From NCBI GenBank assembly GCA_020747015.1, contig JAGTJM010000064.1, positions 118,768 to 182,767 of the forward strand: a stretch of DNA of 64,000 nucleotides, given 5' to 3'. Position 1 is the stretch's first letter; each line of letters opens with the position of its first letter. Under the pieces are notes generated by a model that worked only from the letters and a program-made list of their open reading frames with translations, made no database searches and had not been told where the DNA came from. The DNA comes from Pyrenochaeta sp. MPI-SDFR-AT-0127 (taxonomy: Eukaryota; Ascomycota; Dothideomycetes; Pleosporales; Cucurbitariaceae). This document shows positions 15,001 to 26,056 of the stretch, one piece after another. The position numbers and the translations under genes were made by a program.

Positions 15001-18000
15001 GAGAGTTGTCTTTCGTGTCTTGCGCATGTGTGCTTTCGCGAATTGGTTCCTCAGATCGTCGAGGCTCGATGTCCCTGATGTCACGTTCTATTGTCGGTGT
15101 ACCCAGTGGACTGACATCGCTCTCTTCCCAGCTATCCACACTAGCTCGTTTCGCTGCCTTCGCCTTTTTCTTCTTGTCCTTCTTACTCAGCTTAACTTCT
15201 GGTTCAGACACAATTTCCTTGATTGGTTCATCAACGTAGACCGGAACAGGTGGTGGCTCGACACGTCTTGGGGCATCGTGCGCTACTATGGCATTATCAG
15301 CAGTTTCTGCATTCTTCTTACCCTTCTTGCCCTTCTTTGTCGGAGCTTCCCAATCTTTCTCAACCAATTCATCAGGCGCAGGCGGCTCATCAAAGCTCCC
15401 AGGAATATGCATCGATATCGGCTCTACGGCCACCTCACCCTCGACCAATCCTGAGACTTTCGACTTCTGGTCTGCCGGCTTCCGCAAGTCCAGGTCAGAA
15501 ACGGAAGTATAGTGCGGGGACTGATAAACACTGCTGGTTGATGGAATCGACGAGGCTACACTAGATGGAGCAACGGCAGATGCAACAGTCGATGGAGCGG
15601 CATGTGAGTCTGTGAAAGGATTGCTGATGACAGATGAAGTATCCCGCCTGTAGTCACGTTCGATCTTATCATCATCATCATCTCGAGCGAGAAGCGCTGC
15701 TGTAGTCACAGCCGCTGCGGTAGCAGTAGCAGCGGCAGCAGCCTTGGCTTTCTTCTTGTCTTTCTTGCTGCTCTTCTTCGTAGGCGCACTAACGATGCTG
15801 TCCCATGTGGACTCATTCTCGTCTCGAACGTACTGCGTACTTGGAGCGATCTGCTTGGGTTCAGAAGCTTTAGCTGTCTTTTCGGATTGCTGAGGCTGAT
15901 AAGTGGAGGTCTTCCGCCCAGACTTTGGGGATTCGTGCTCAATTGTAACCTCGTCTTGAGAATATTTCTTCTCTAGATCCTTGAGGTCCCCATCCGAGAC
16001 AAATTGCTCGCGGTAAGAATCGGGAGTCTGCACTTCAAAGTGATGGAACTGATTTTCGCCCCAGCTGACTCTGGAACCTGCCCGATTTGCTCGCTCCTGC
16101 TTCGGCTCCTTTGGTTCCTCTTTTATGGGCTCAATATTTGGTGATGGAGGAACAGAAACGCTCCGGACGGAAGGTGCGCGACTGCCGGGAGGTGTAGGTT
16201 GAATAAGATTCAGTGAGGGTACAGGCCAGGCTGCTTCCACACCGGATCGACCGTCCTTTGTTGCGGTGAACGAGTATGAGAGAGGATAAGGAGGGACCAT
16301 TGGTTGATGGACAGCAAAATCATCATGAGCTTGAGAGATATGAAGGTCAGTAGCACCTTCATTGGGATCCACCGGGTGAACCTTTGGCAGGTTGTCATTT
16401 TCCAGTAGTTCTTTGGGCGCAAAGAAATCGGCCTGAGATACTGGTTTCTGGTTGTATCTGTCTTCCCAATCCCTATACACGTCCTTTACGCTTTCTTTCT
16501 TCTTGAACATATTGGGATCGAATATCTCATCATCAAAGTAGTCCTGTTCGATTTTGCTTGGCTCGTAAGTCTTAACATTGCTTGGTTCGTAAGTCTTGAC
16601 GTTGCTTGGTTCGTAGGTCCTGACGATGCTTGGCTCCGACGTCTTGGCGCTGGATGCCGGAGTTTGCCTGACAGCACTCGGTTCACTTGTCTTCACAGCA
16701 GAAGAGGTACGTTTGAGGTCGCGATCCCTTTCTTTGGTCTTCTCCTTGCCTTTGTCTTTGTACGATGATATTGCCGCACTGGTGATTGCCGCAGCCGCGC
16801 CAGCAGCTACAGCTCCAGCAGCGGTAGATTTCCAAGCATCAGGTTGGACAATATCACGCTCGCGTTCTTCCAGCTCCTTTTCCTTACGACGCACGTCTGT
16901 AGCGACCGAACTGACTGAGCTTCCCGTCCGTTGTTGTTCGAGCTTCCGACGCTCTCGGTCGCTCTCATATCGGCTGGAATACTCTTGCGCCTCCCGCTCT
17001 CTTCGCCGACGCTCAGTATCTTCTCGGATCTCGGCTTCACGCCTCGCAGCTTCAAGGCGTTCGGTTTCTCGTCGCTCAGTCTCACGGCGCTCTCTCCGCA
17101 TCTGCTCCGCTTCTGCCTCGAGATCTACCCTACGCTTGGCTTCGGCTCGTGCATCGCGCTCTTGGCGATCCCTCTCTTCTGCCTCTCGGGCTTCACGTGC
17201 TCGTAAGTCTTCCTGTTGGCGGCGTCGCTCATCCAAGCGTCGTTCATTCTCGATCTGGGCCAAGCGTTCAGCCTCCATGTATTTGCGAGCTTCTTCTTGT
17301 TGGCGTTGCAGTTCGCGTCGGCGACGCTCTTCTTCCTCTTGACGGGCTTCATCCTCACGGCGAATCTGCTCTCGGCGGCGTTCCTCTTCTAGTCTTCTAG
17401 CCTCTTCATCCCGCCGTAGCTGCTCTCGTCTGAAGCGCTCTTCTTCTTCACGACGAGCCTCGTCTTCTCGGCGAGCTTGATCTTCCCTCCTCTGTTGATC
17501 ACGGCGACTACTTTCTTCCTCATCGCGTCGGTCCTGCTGCCTTCGTCGCTCACGCTCTTCCTTAGCAGCCTGCTCCTGGGTCAAATTGAAGCGTACGTTG
17601 CTTGCTTCACTGGGCGGACGATCGCCGCTCTTTGCTGCAGCGAGTGCTGCAGCTCCAGCAGTCGCTGCAAGTCCTGCGATGGCTGCATCACGTTTCCAGG
17701 ATGAACTTTGAATGGGCGATGAGTTGGCACGGCGAGGACCGGGAGGATATCCAGAATGTTGCGGAGTTTGTACAATGACATTCTGGGTCTGGGATTGGGT
17801 AGGATACGGAGACTGAAAGCTTGCTTGCGAGAAGACAGGAGGACCAGCTGGAGCAACATAGCCAGGCTGTGAGGATGCCTGTGTAGAATAGATGGCTCCT
17901 GGGACTTGGTGCATGGGCTGAGGCTGTTGAATGCTAATGGCACCAGGTCCTGAAGTGATCAGAGGCTGTGGTGTCGGAACGGAGCTTGTGCGTCTGGCAT

Positions 18001-21000
18001 CGAACGATGCAGTGGGATCATTTGGTGCAACGGGATAAACGGACTGCAATGTCTGCGCGCTGCTCGACTCGCTGTCATGACGTCCAAGGCTCGTCCCGAT
18101 TGCTACTCCCGTAAGTGCACCCGCGGCACCCGCAGCGGTTGGACCAATCAGGGAGGTACTGGCAATGTTGTCGTAGAGGTTATCGGAAGATCTTCGAGCC
18201 TTTTTCTTGCCGAAGCCCCAGCGCCAGCCCCATTTGTTCGTACCTGAGCCGTTTGACACCAAAGACTCCTGACTCTTACCATTTCGCCAGTCACCATACA
18301 CGAGGCCAGCATCGCTCGACGAATCAGAGGTACCATCATCTGGTAAATCTTCCCACTCATCATCACCGTAGCGGGAGCCGGGTCGGGGTCGATCGCTGCT
18401 CTTCCGTCCATGGCGATGTTCTTTCACTGCCACTACTACGCTATTGCGTTTGCTTGCAGACTTCCCAGCTTTAGCGGCTGCAATAGCGGCCGCAGTAGCT
18501 CCCAAGCCTGCCAGCGTGGCTTTAAGGCGCTCATCAGAATTCCTTCTCTTTGGTGATGTTCGCCTACGTCTTCTAACATAGCCAGTGCCAAACGCCATCT
18601 CAGAGTCCGAGGACGATGTTGAGGCATTACCAAAATTGAAAAAGCCCTTCTTTTTCTTCTTGTGGCTGCTCGCTGACGGTCTTCTTTGCTTCACTTTCGG
18701 TGGTGGTGCAGCGAAGAAACCTCCCAAGAAACCACCTTGAGACTGGTGAGTTTGCCCAATCTCGACCACGGAGGCTCCAGAGACTGAGCTTCGAGAAGAT
18801 TTGCGTCGTAGCTGCTGGGACCGTCTTCTTCGGCGCTCATCATCGCTGCTGTCTCTCCGGTTATGTTGCACGTAAACTTTCTTGGGAGATCGCGAGCGAC
18901 TACGGCTTCGATGCTTTTTCTTGGTAGCAGCTCCGAGAACAGCCCCGGCGAGACCAGCACCAAGTGCTGTTCCTATCAAGCCGGACTTGCCATCCCGAGA
19001 ATTGGAGCTTGATCGTGACCGTGATCGCGAACGGCGTCGAATGACTTTGTAGTCTTTCTTATCTTTGGTTACACCGACAGACATTTGAGACATGCGATCT
19101 CGTGAACGACTTCGGCGGCGGATCTCAGAACTACCATAGCTGTAGCTTTTCCTGTCTCGTGATCGACTGCGGCTTCGATGAGAAGTTTTCGAGCGAGGGT
19201 CACGTCCAGACTTGATGCTATAGGTATCATCGAAGTCATTCCGGCCGGCGTTCCATACAGCCTGTCCGGCCTTGGCAAGACCTATACCTCCAAGCCCTGC
19301 AGCGACCCATCCCGCAGCACTGTTGTTTGCCCGCTTCCGTTTCTCATCGCCCGAAGAGAGTGAGCTGTGAGACTTCTTCTCTTTCAATGAATAGCGAGAT
19401 TGCTTCTCGATGCCGCCAGAGGGACGCATGTATTCGTTTGAACGTCTCTTATTATAGTGATGCTTGCGGGGGGCGTCGTAAACGTTGGATCGAGGGTCGA
19501 AGCAACCTCTACAGACACCGATATACTCAGTATACTCCTCCATCTTCTGTACGTCTTCATAGTCCTTCCACCAATCGACGAATTTGGAGACGGGGCCGGT
19601 ATGTTGATGCCGCTGGGACATGCCACCAGCCATGAAAGGACTTGGTGAAGGTCCGACGCCATTATACCCTTGACCTGGGAAGGCTCCAGGCGTCGAGGAA
19701 GAGTAGTTATGCAAGCTGTGCTGCGAAGCTGAATGTGAATTATGTTTGTGTAAACCATACGCTGCTAGCCCCGCAGCTCCAGCGGCGTAGAGTCCAGCAT
19801 TACTGCCAGACGACTGTTTTTCAGGCTTGCCAGGGCGAGGTGGCTTTTGAGGAGGAGCGCCTTCAGCACCATATGAAGCTCCAGAGTATGGTGGTGGGTA
19901 GTTGCTGCCGTCAGGAGCAGAGGCAGCTGGGTTTCCGTTTTGATAGTACATAGAAGCGGAGGAGCCTGCAACACTATTATAATTAGATGTCGAATGTTGT
20001 ACATTTGAGGAGCTGTAGTTTGTGGTGTGCTGCTGATTGTTAGACGAGTTCTGACTGATGGCGTATCCAAGAGCAGCTCCGCCAGCCAGAGCAGCTGGGC
20101 CGAATTTGCTTGGCTTGGGGGGCTTGGCTGGTTTGTCGGACTTGGAAGAGGGTCGCGGTGGTTTTTGGGGCGCAGGACCCTCTTCGATGAAAGAACCCGG
20201 CATCGTTGAGCTCGAAGGCCGTGGAGGCTTTGCGGGAGGGATGTTCGTGCTGGTGCCATAAAAGTCTGCAGCGGCACCCGAACCAGTATCAGCGACGGGA
20301 TTGGCCTGCACTGATGCAGACATGAGATGAGGTGTATCTTGGCCTATGATGACAGAGGGTGGTTGCGGCCTCACGCCAGGCTGTTGGTGAACCGACTCGC
20401 CCTGGTCGTTATAGAAGTCTGCTGCCGCTCCAAAGGGATTGCCTCCGGGCAAGGCACTGGTCGCATACTGCACAGGATCCTGGCCAGGGAACTGGTCCTG
20501 CACGTGGCTCGACATTCCCCCTGTATGTGGTCGGCTTCCTGCTGGCAGAGCGCCCGACATCATGGGCGCTCCTGCCTGGCCTGGAAACGGCGAAAAGCCT
20601 TCGCTCGCAATCTGGCCACTGAAGCTGCGTTGCACTGGCTTGGGACTCTCAACAATATCGCCTCTGTAGCCGCCAGCCTGCGACACGCTTCCCGAGTGCT
20701 CTGAGCGTGTTGACCGCCGCTTTTCGGTCTTCTTATCCTTGTCCTTGTCTTTACTCTTCTTCCTATCTTTTTCGTCACGGTCTCTGCTGCGTGACCGGTC
20801 GCGTCGTGTTGTTGTTACTGAGGACCCTGCGTAGCTGGTGGGTCGGTCTTCGCGCCGACGAGTATAGCGCTCATCTCTGGGGTCTTCGTACAGGTCGTCA
20901 TTTGCCCGTGGGCGCGGCACATCGTCAAAGGCAGTCACAAAGGATGCAATCGACGAAGGGGCAGTGTCGCGTCGTGATGGCTTGCGGGTCGAGGTGGATG

Positions 21001-21142
21001 AGACTACGGATCGGGTATCCAAGTCTCTCTCGCGCTTGGAACGCGTAGAGTCACCGGTGCGGCGGCGGCGGGCATCGTCGTCCTTGTCCCTGTTGGAGGC
21101 CGAGGAGCCGCTGTCGCTCTTACCCGTAAATCTGCTCCACAT
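1..21142 (-). CDS. Giant repeat protein, probable leashin-like Woronin-body tether ('involucrin repeat' type), 3'-partial
   Basis: Join on minus: exon 1 21142-13553, exon 2 13475-1, running off the left edge. ATG at 21142 opens the long frame. Exon 1 gives 2530 codons and exon 2 at least 4491, so the protein exceeds 7,000 residues. Seen in exon 1: a basic Ser/Arg N-terminus; two GAAADFY motifs (about residues 237 and 291); Pro-rich PPRPSS segments; Gly/Ala hydrophobic patches; a Trp/Tyr segment with FVDWWKDYEDV and GVCRGCF (about 514-545) that looks like a folded or binding element; SR-rich stretches (about 640-780); a long Arg/Glu helix or coiled coil (about 1185-1437); an 8-residue tandem repeat (about 1505-1530). 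Exon 2 is a Lys-rich/acidic repeat array. Known: leashin of Aspergillus and relatives is one very large repetitive protein tethering Woronin bodies at septa. The identity is inferred from size and architecture; the C-terminal septal-targeting part would lie outside the window. The alternative is another giant disordered scaffold. Confidence 0.8.
20..12135 (-). repeat. About 35 degenerate Lys-rich coding repeats in the giant gene
   Basis: Each unit has a Lys-rich core of about 12-18 residues followed by a 70-130 residue acidic Ser/Thr/Pro/Glu-rich linker. By eye, core positions include about 20, 245, 495, 745, 1005, 1280, 1560, 1820, 2395, 2775, 3100, 3445, 3695, 4055, 4310, 4555, 4800, 5060, 5310, 5700, 6090, 6405, 6840, 7245, 7610, 7890, 8270, 8730, 9110, 9520, 9885, 11300, 11850 and 12100. 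Three flavours are visible. The first is DEWALP followed by KKKGKKSGTATPI (about 240-1850). The second is SKKDKKKAKK with KRxSIAE (about 3440-5100). The third is KKKKGKKGK (about 5300-12130). Spacing is about 250-280 nt at the 3' end and 300-450 nt further 5'. Confidence 0.85.
13476..13552 (-). other. Intron 1 of the giant repeat gene (77 nt)
   Basis: Donor GACAAG|GTACAT at 13552 and acceptor TTTATAG|GATCGC at 13476, phase 0. Without splicing the first exon would hit a TAG at 13526-13528. With splicing the frame continues through 13475 nt with no stop. The frame at the left edge agrees: it ends SKKDRKKAQK, the same motif as in exon 1. Confidence 0.85.
16557..16656 (-). repeat. 24-nt tandem repeat encoding TYEPSNVK units
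   Basis: Three near-identical 24-nt units (16561-16584, 16585-16608, 16609-16632) plus flanking partial copies encode an 8-residue TYEPSNVK-type motif within exon 1 of the giant gene. It sits just after the long charged helix and before an acidic FDDEIFDP segment. The in-frame tandem structure suggests slippage-driven length variation. Confidence 0.85.
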
Positions 21143-21492
21143 GCTGCTGGGCTGGATGAGGGGGGCGAGGGTGTGGGAATATTAGGTTGCACAGTTGGCA
21201 ATGGGGCGGGCGCAAATGAAGAGATTCTTGAGGTGCACCAGATGCTGGGTATATCGCTGCACGAGCTGCAAAGTGGGAGAGAATCGTTCAAGTCGTCATG
21301 CTGAAGTGGCTAATGTACAGGGGCTTGATGTAGTGCAGCTAGGCAAGATGCGCGCAATGCCAAAAAGACACAAAATGCAGCCTCTCGCCGGCCCTCGTCG
21401 CGGTGGATGATTGTGTATCGAGGAAAGCTGAGTGCTTGTCAGTTCGACAGCTCAGCAGCATGGGGTCTAGTGCACAGTAGGCTGATCGACAT

Positions 21493-21506
21493 GGGGGGGG
21501 GGGGGG
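21493..21506. repeat. Homopolymer run of 14 G
   Basis: Fourteen consecutive G on the plus strand (C on the strand of the giant gene), about 350 bp upstream of its ATG. It is probably length-polymorphic and prone to sequencing error. Confidence 0.95.
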
Positions 21507-21630
21507 CTGGGAGCGAATCTCACCTCGGATGGCGCCCAAACCTCGCCTCCCGTACCCTTGCACAGCTGATGGACGAAAGCTTCGCCAATGTTAGCACCGT
21601 GAACGCGTCACTATCCTGGCCAGAGCTGCT

Positions 21631-21655
21631 CTGTTCTGTTCTGTCCTGTTCTGTC
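21631..21655. repeat. Pentanucleotide microsatellite (CTGTY)5
   Basis: Five consecutive CTGTT or CTGTC units, upstream of the giant gene. Confidence 0.9.
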
Positions 21656-22065
21656 GCGACATGTTTTGACCGGCGAGTAATGCTGTCGATGCTCTCCACT
21701 GTTTACCGGCCATTGTTGACAGGGCCCACAATCAGCCCGTAGGCGCCCATGGTTCACACGGTACCCTAGAGCAGAAGCGGAACGGCTTCGATAGTTTCAG
21801 CGTATTGGCCCCCCTGATGCATCGTCAACAATGGCAATATTCAACTGTTAGAAGTGTGGAAAGAGTCTTCGTGTTCACAAACAAGCGCAACAGTGGATTG
21901 GCATCATGGTTATTATTAGGCCAAGTGTCGCATGGCACTTGACCGGGTATCTAAGTACGGTTGAGCATGCAAGTTTGGAAACATTCCTGTCGTAGAAGCT
22001 TGTCATGGCTTCCATCTAAGCGACCGTCCGCCAAGCCGAAGGATTCAATGTCTGCCTCAAAAAGG

Positions 22066-22398
22066 CTAACACCCACCAACTTCAGAGACATGCTCATCCA
22101 AGGCCTCTTCCTCGTAAATGTATGAGCCGGCTTGCAATTGCCAAAATTCCGCATCCTCGGGAAAACGTCTCGACTTGTATCCCCATAGTGCCTCCCTCAA
22201 CCAACGACTTCTGAACTTGCAATCTCGCCCACTAACCGCGTGGTGCACCTCCTTGCTGACATGCCCGGACTGTGAGTGTAGATAGCGCCTCTGCGAGACA
22301 TTGTCCCCTCGCATCAGCCATACGTATTCTTTGACAACTTCAATCTCTGGCGTGTACATGAAGATGGTCATATATTCGCCCCCAATTTCGACAACCAT
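22066..22398 (-). CDS. Small hypothetical protein (110 aa), uncertain
   Basis: An ATG-initiated open frame begins one base after the TAG stop of the RNA15-like gene on the same strand. Composition is protein-like: many aromatic residues (MTIFMYTPE, EYVWLMRG, EFWQLQAG), balanced charge and an acidic C-terminus ending EVGGC. No family was recognised, and no signal peptide or membrane segment is evident. Because it starts within two bases of the upstream stop, it could be a separate gene whose promoter lies inside RNA15, a downstream ORF in the RNA15 3' UTR, or chance. Transcript data would decide. Confidence 0.35.
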   Translation of the reverse strand: MVVEIGGEYMTIFMYTPEIEVVKEYVWLMRGDNVSQRRYLHSQSGHVSKEVHHAVSGRDCKFRSRWLREALWGYKSRRFPEDAEFWQLQAGSYIYEEEALDEHVSEVGGC

Positions 22399-22399
22399 A

Positions 22400-23378
22400 C
22401 TATGGTCGTCCACCTGCCATCAGCATCTGTCGAATCTGCATAATCTGCGCGCGATACTCGGGTGTCAACTGGTCGATCTGCTGCGGTGTCAATGCCATGA
22501 CCTGAGCATAGAGTGCTGCCTGATCCATTGCCGGTGGTTGCTGCTGTTGCTGTGGTGGAGGCTGAGCGTATGGTTGTGGTGTGGGTTGCTGAACTAGCTG
22601 AGGTGTAGGAACAGGCTGTGGAGGATACGCTGGATAGTTCACGGGCGGACGGGCGACTTGCGGTGGCTGTTGCTGTATCGGCGGAGCTTGCGCCACTGGG
22701 GCAGGAGCGGCAGAGGTCTCCACGAGCGAACCAAGAATGGTTGGGTCGACAAGCTGGAGAAGGAGAAGCGACTGGAATATAGCGTAGGCTAGCTGAGGCG
22801 CCTGTCGCAGCAGCTCGGTGGCCTTGCTCGGATCCGTCATGACCAAGCCTTTCATTTGGGAAAGAATATCGAGGAGCTGCTCTGGGGGTAGTGTGGAGAG
22901 TGTGCGCGAGATGGCGTCTGGGCAGGTGAGTGTAGGTGGCAGCTCGACACCCGGGGGAAGAGGACCCAGTGCGCTCGACTGCTGCGTCGGCGCTGGTGCT
23001 GCCGACTGTCCATTCATGGGTGGCTGGGCGTCGCGGTTTGAAGGCGCATTGTCACCGGAGCCGCTCTCATTAGACCAGTCGACCCTCAATTTCCTACCCA
23101 TGAGATCGTAGTCATTGAGGTTGCGTACGGCCGAAGCTGCGGCGTCGGCGTCGGCGAACTCTGCAAAACCAAAGCCCTTAGGTCGCCCTGTTTCCTTGTC
23201 GTAGACTAAACGAAAGTTGTTGACCTGTCCGACGCGCCCGAGTGTTTCGATAATGAGTTCTTCAGTGCCGCCTGCATATATATCTATCAGCAGTGTGCTT
23301 GCGCTGTAATTGAAGCCGCTTACCATAAGGAATGTTCCCGATGAACACGACACGGCCCGCTTTGTCGTTCGGCGCCAT
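22400..23378 (-). CDS. RNA15: Cleavage stimulation factor 64 kDa subunit / RNA15 homologue
   Basis: Join 23378-23324, 23271-22400, giving 308 aa. It is the RNA-binding subunit of the nuclear pre-mRNA cleavage and polyadenylation machinery, recognising the downstream GU-rich (or yeast A-rich) element. Seen: an N-terminal RRM whose RNP2 is VFIGNIPYG at the end of exon 1 and whose RNP1 is KGFGFAEF, followed by the LRVDWSNE end of the domain. Next come the hinge that binds CstF-77/Rna14 (residues about 120-190, with PPEQLLDILSQMK), a Pro/Gln-rich linker, and a C-terminal helical domain with LTPQQIDQLTPEYRAQI that contacts Pcf11. The 52-nt intron (donor GTAAGC, acceptor ATGCAG, 23272-23323) splits a Gly codon right after RNP2. 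The length is short but usual for fungi. Confidence 0.93.
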
Positions 23379-23815
23379 GTTGAATGCCCAGGATGTCTCT
23401 AGTAGTAGAAGGTACGGCAGTAGAAGACGTGGCGAAAGTGTGGATTGGATATGGCGGTGGAATTGGTGTTTGTTTGAGCTTGGGTGACCAGGTTGTGTTG
23501 GACCACGGAAAGAGCACACGAGGGCTTGGCAATGTCTTTTCTCGGCATGCACGTTCACGCTTGAAAACGATTTAACCAACTTACAGTCACAGGACTATAA
23601 ATGCAGGCGACATGTGATGCTAGGAACTGTATTCTCTCGTTTCACTAAGATTAATGGCATGACTCTTTCTATGTACTGTTGGCCAGAACAGCACCCTGTT
23701 TCTCCAGCACCAAGGTTTTCCAATCGACCGACCACAATCTCAGCAATTCACGCGCGGCAGTGGGATTGGCTGGATCCGTTTGAATCGACCGCCATGCCCA
23801 AAACATCTCTCTCGA
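23379..23815. other. Intergenic region between RNA15 and the amine oxidase gene
   Basis: 437 bp holding the RNA15 promoter and the 3' end of the amine oxidase transcript, both on minus. No gene seen. Confidence 0.5.
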
Positions 23816-26056
23816 TCATAATTTCGGCGCGCAACATGTACCATCCTGGCCAATCACTGCCTCGACGCTAGGCTGCTGATGCTGCTCGCTAAGCAGACTG
23901 CTCTTGTTAAAAGCTTGCTCGCTCGGAGGGACGTCTAATGCCGGATTCTTGTCAAAGAAATTGACGGGCTTCATGTGGATCTTCAAGATCTCACAAGGCA
24001 TGACAGGGAAGTCCTCCTAGAACTGTGTCAGTTGGTTTGCAAACTTGTCGTTTTACCGCCAAACTCACAATTCTCGGCACATGATTGATGCCGGCCTGGA
24101 TATATACCACGAAATCATCGTCCTTCACATTTTCATTCCTCTCTGCCCAAGATCTCACGCCAGTGCCACCCCTTGACTGATTCGTATACGTGCCACCTGC
24201 GTACAACTCGCCATCTCGGTGCTTGACCACATAGATATTGTGATCAGAGAACTCAGCCCTCTTATAGTTGAAACTGTCTTTATCTGACAGAATCTTCTGA
24301 AACGGAGGAGCCTGGATCTTGTACGCAACTGGCTTACCATTGATAGGGTTGCGTACATTAGGGTTCTGGATCTTGAACGTGCGATTGTTTTCGTAGGCAA
24401 TGTCGTAGCCGCCAGACTTTTCGACCACAGTCTCCTGCACATAGTACCCAGTCCCATGAGGGTTGGATTCTGATCTTGGCATGGGGAATGCTTCGTCATA
24501 GACGAGGCGGTTTGAGTAGCCGTCAAGCATGGGATCCACGCGTAGACTGAAAATATGTTGATGGTGAACTGCGAGGACCCCGGGGTGTACAACCGTGCCA
24601 AAAGGAACCTCGATACCTTCGTCAATGGGCTGGGTGCTGAGGATACCAGTGGCCCGAATTTCGTAACTGACTTCTCCAGCCTGGTTGAAGATGAATGCAA
24701 GGATATATTCGTAGTTCGACACGGTGATGATCGACTGCAGGACCAGCTCTCGTGATCGGACGACCGCCGCTCGTCCAGTTCTATAGTTTGTATGTTTCCA
24801 GCCTACGAGGAGCAAAGTGAGTGGTTGTCCCATATGCAACTCGTACATGCACACTTACCAATACCAGCGTCTTGTTCGTGAATACAAATAATGTTTGGCA
24901 TATCCACTACGCCACCTTTGTCGTCAGAAAGCACCGCGCTGAGATAGTAGATTGAACCCAGACAGTCGCAGCCCAGCTTCAGGTTGTTCGCCATGATGCC
25001 GGCACCTGCATCTCCAAGATCGAACGCAGATTTCTTGTGGAATGGATGCCTGGGGTCAGCATAGGGGATGTTCATGTCGCTCAGACTCAACCGGTAGAAC
25101 AAGCTCCGATTATCGTACCGCACGTCATAGAGCACCATGCCCTCGCGCTGATTGAAGCCAACTCTAAAGTTCCACTTCTGCCATGACAAGACGCTCGATG
25201 TGCCTTCCTGCTGGACCTGGAAACTCGCTCCCTCGGGCTGGATTACATTCAAGGGTTTCAGGTCAGTCCGGAGATTTTGAGCTTCGGGTATATACTCATT
25301 TGGCGGCTGAATTTTGTACTTTTCAGTTGGCTTAATCGTGTTATCAGCGCCTGTGGGTAGAAGATCAACGCGAATAACCTCCATAGTCTCGGTGCTGATA
25401 ACGGGCGATATTGGAAGTGGCATAGCGTAATGGTTTGAGTCAGCTTCGGAAGAATTCATCGGATCGCGCAGGTAGAGGAAACATTGGTAAAGTCTGTCCT
25501 CGTCCCCAATGCCATCGGAGCCGTAGATCCAGGGGTCGCTGATGACTACTGTGCCTTCAGGGAGCTGCAACTTCGCAATCTCGGCTTGGACTCTTGGGTC
25601 AGCGAGAGCCACCTTCTCGATGGTGATAATTTCATCTCCATCACCGTTCGCATGGTGGAAGGGTCCCAGTAGCACATTATGAACTACGCGGCTTGATGTC
25701 AAATCGACGACCGCCTCGTGAAATTTGTTCTGGGGTCACACATATTAGTCTTTCTGTATTCAGACATGCTGCCATTGACTAACCGTGTTCCTAATGTAGT
25801 AGTTCAAGAAAGCCTTCCTCGAAACAGCAGGTAGCGACTTTCCATTATGCTCTGCCTCCAGATACTTCAAAACCTCACTCTTTGGCGGCTCTTGGAGTGT
25901 CACTACTTTGAAGTGCAAGTCTGTATGTGCTGGCCATGAAGCTCTGATTATGGCTGCAGCTGTCTTAAGCTCCGATGCTGAAAGTGGGGCAAGAGGGTGC
26001 GAGGTAATTGTCCTCGCAGTCCGCGGCGTTGCGTCAGTGGCGATTTCTGTCAACAT
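23816..26056 (-). CDS. Copper amine oxidase (TPQ-dependent), probably peroxisomal
   Basis: Join 26056-25784, 25729-24859, 24802-24069, 24016-23816, giving 692 aa; the three introns are 54, 56 and 52 nt. It oxidises primary amines to aldehydes with release of ammonia and H2O2, using Cu(II) and a quinone made from a tyrosine. Seen: the catalytic-base region SAFDLGDAG; the cofactor motif SNYEY, whose first Tyr (about residue 412) becomes topaquinone; copper ligands in HHQHIF and in GINHVPRI; and the conserved tail EDFPVMP...FFDKNPALDVPP. The C-terminal tripeptide is PKL, which fits a PTS1-like peroxisomal signal, as known for fungal amine oxidases. The start is the first ATG in frame (MLTEIATD); an in-frame upstream GTG was ignored. 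Nitrogen-source regulation is likely for the family but no site was verified. Confidence 0.95.

Larger units (their letters stand above)
21143..22065. other. Intergenic region, promoter side of the giant gene
   Basis: No convincing gene. It should carry the promoter and 5' UTR of the giant minus-strand gene. It holds a 14-base G run (21493-21506) and a short CTGTY pentamer repeat (21631-21655). No clear TATA box was picked out. Confidence 0.5.
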
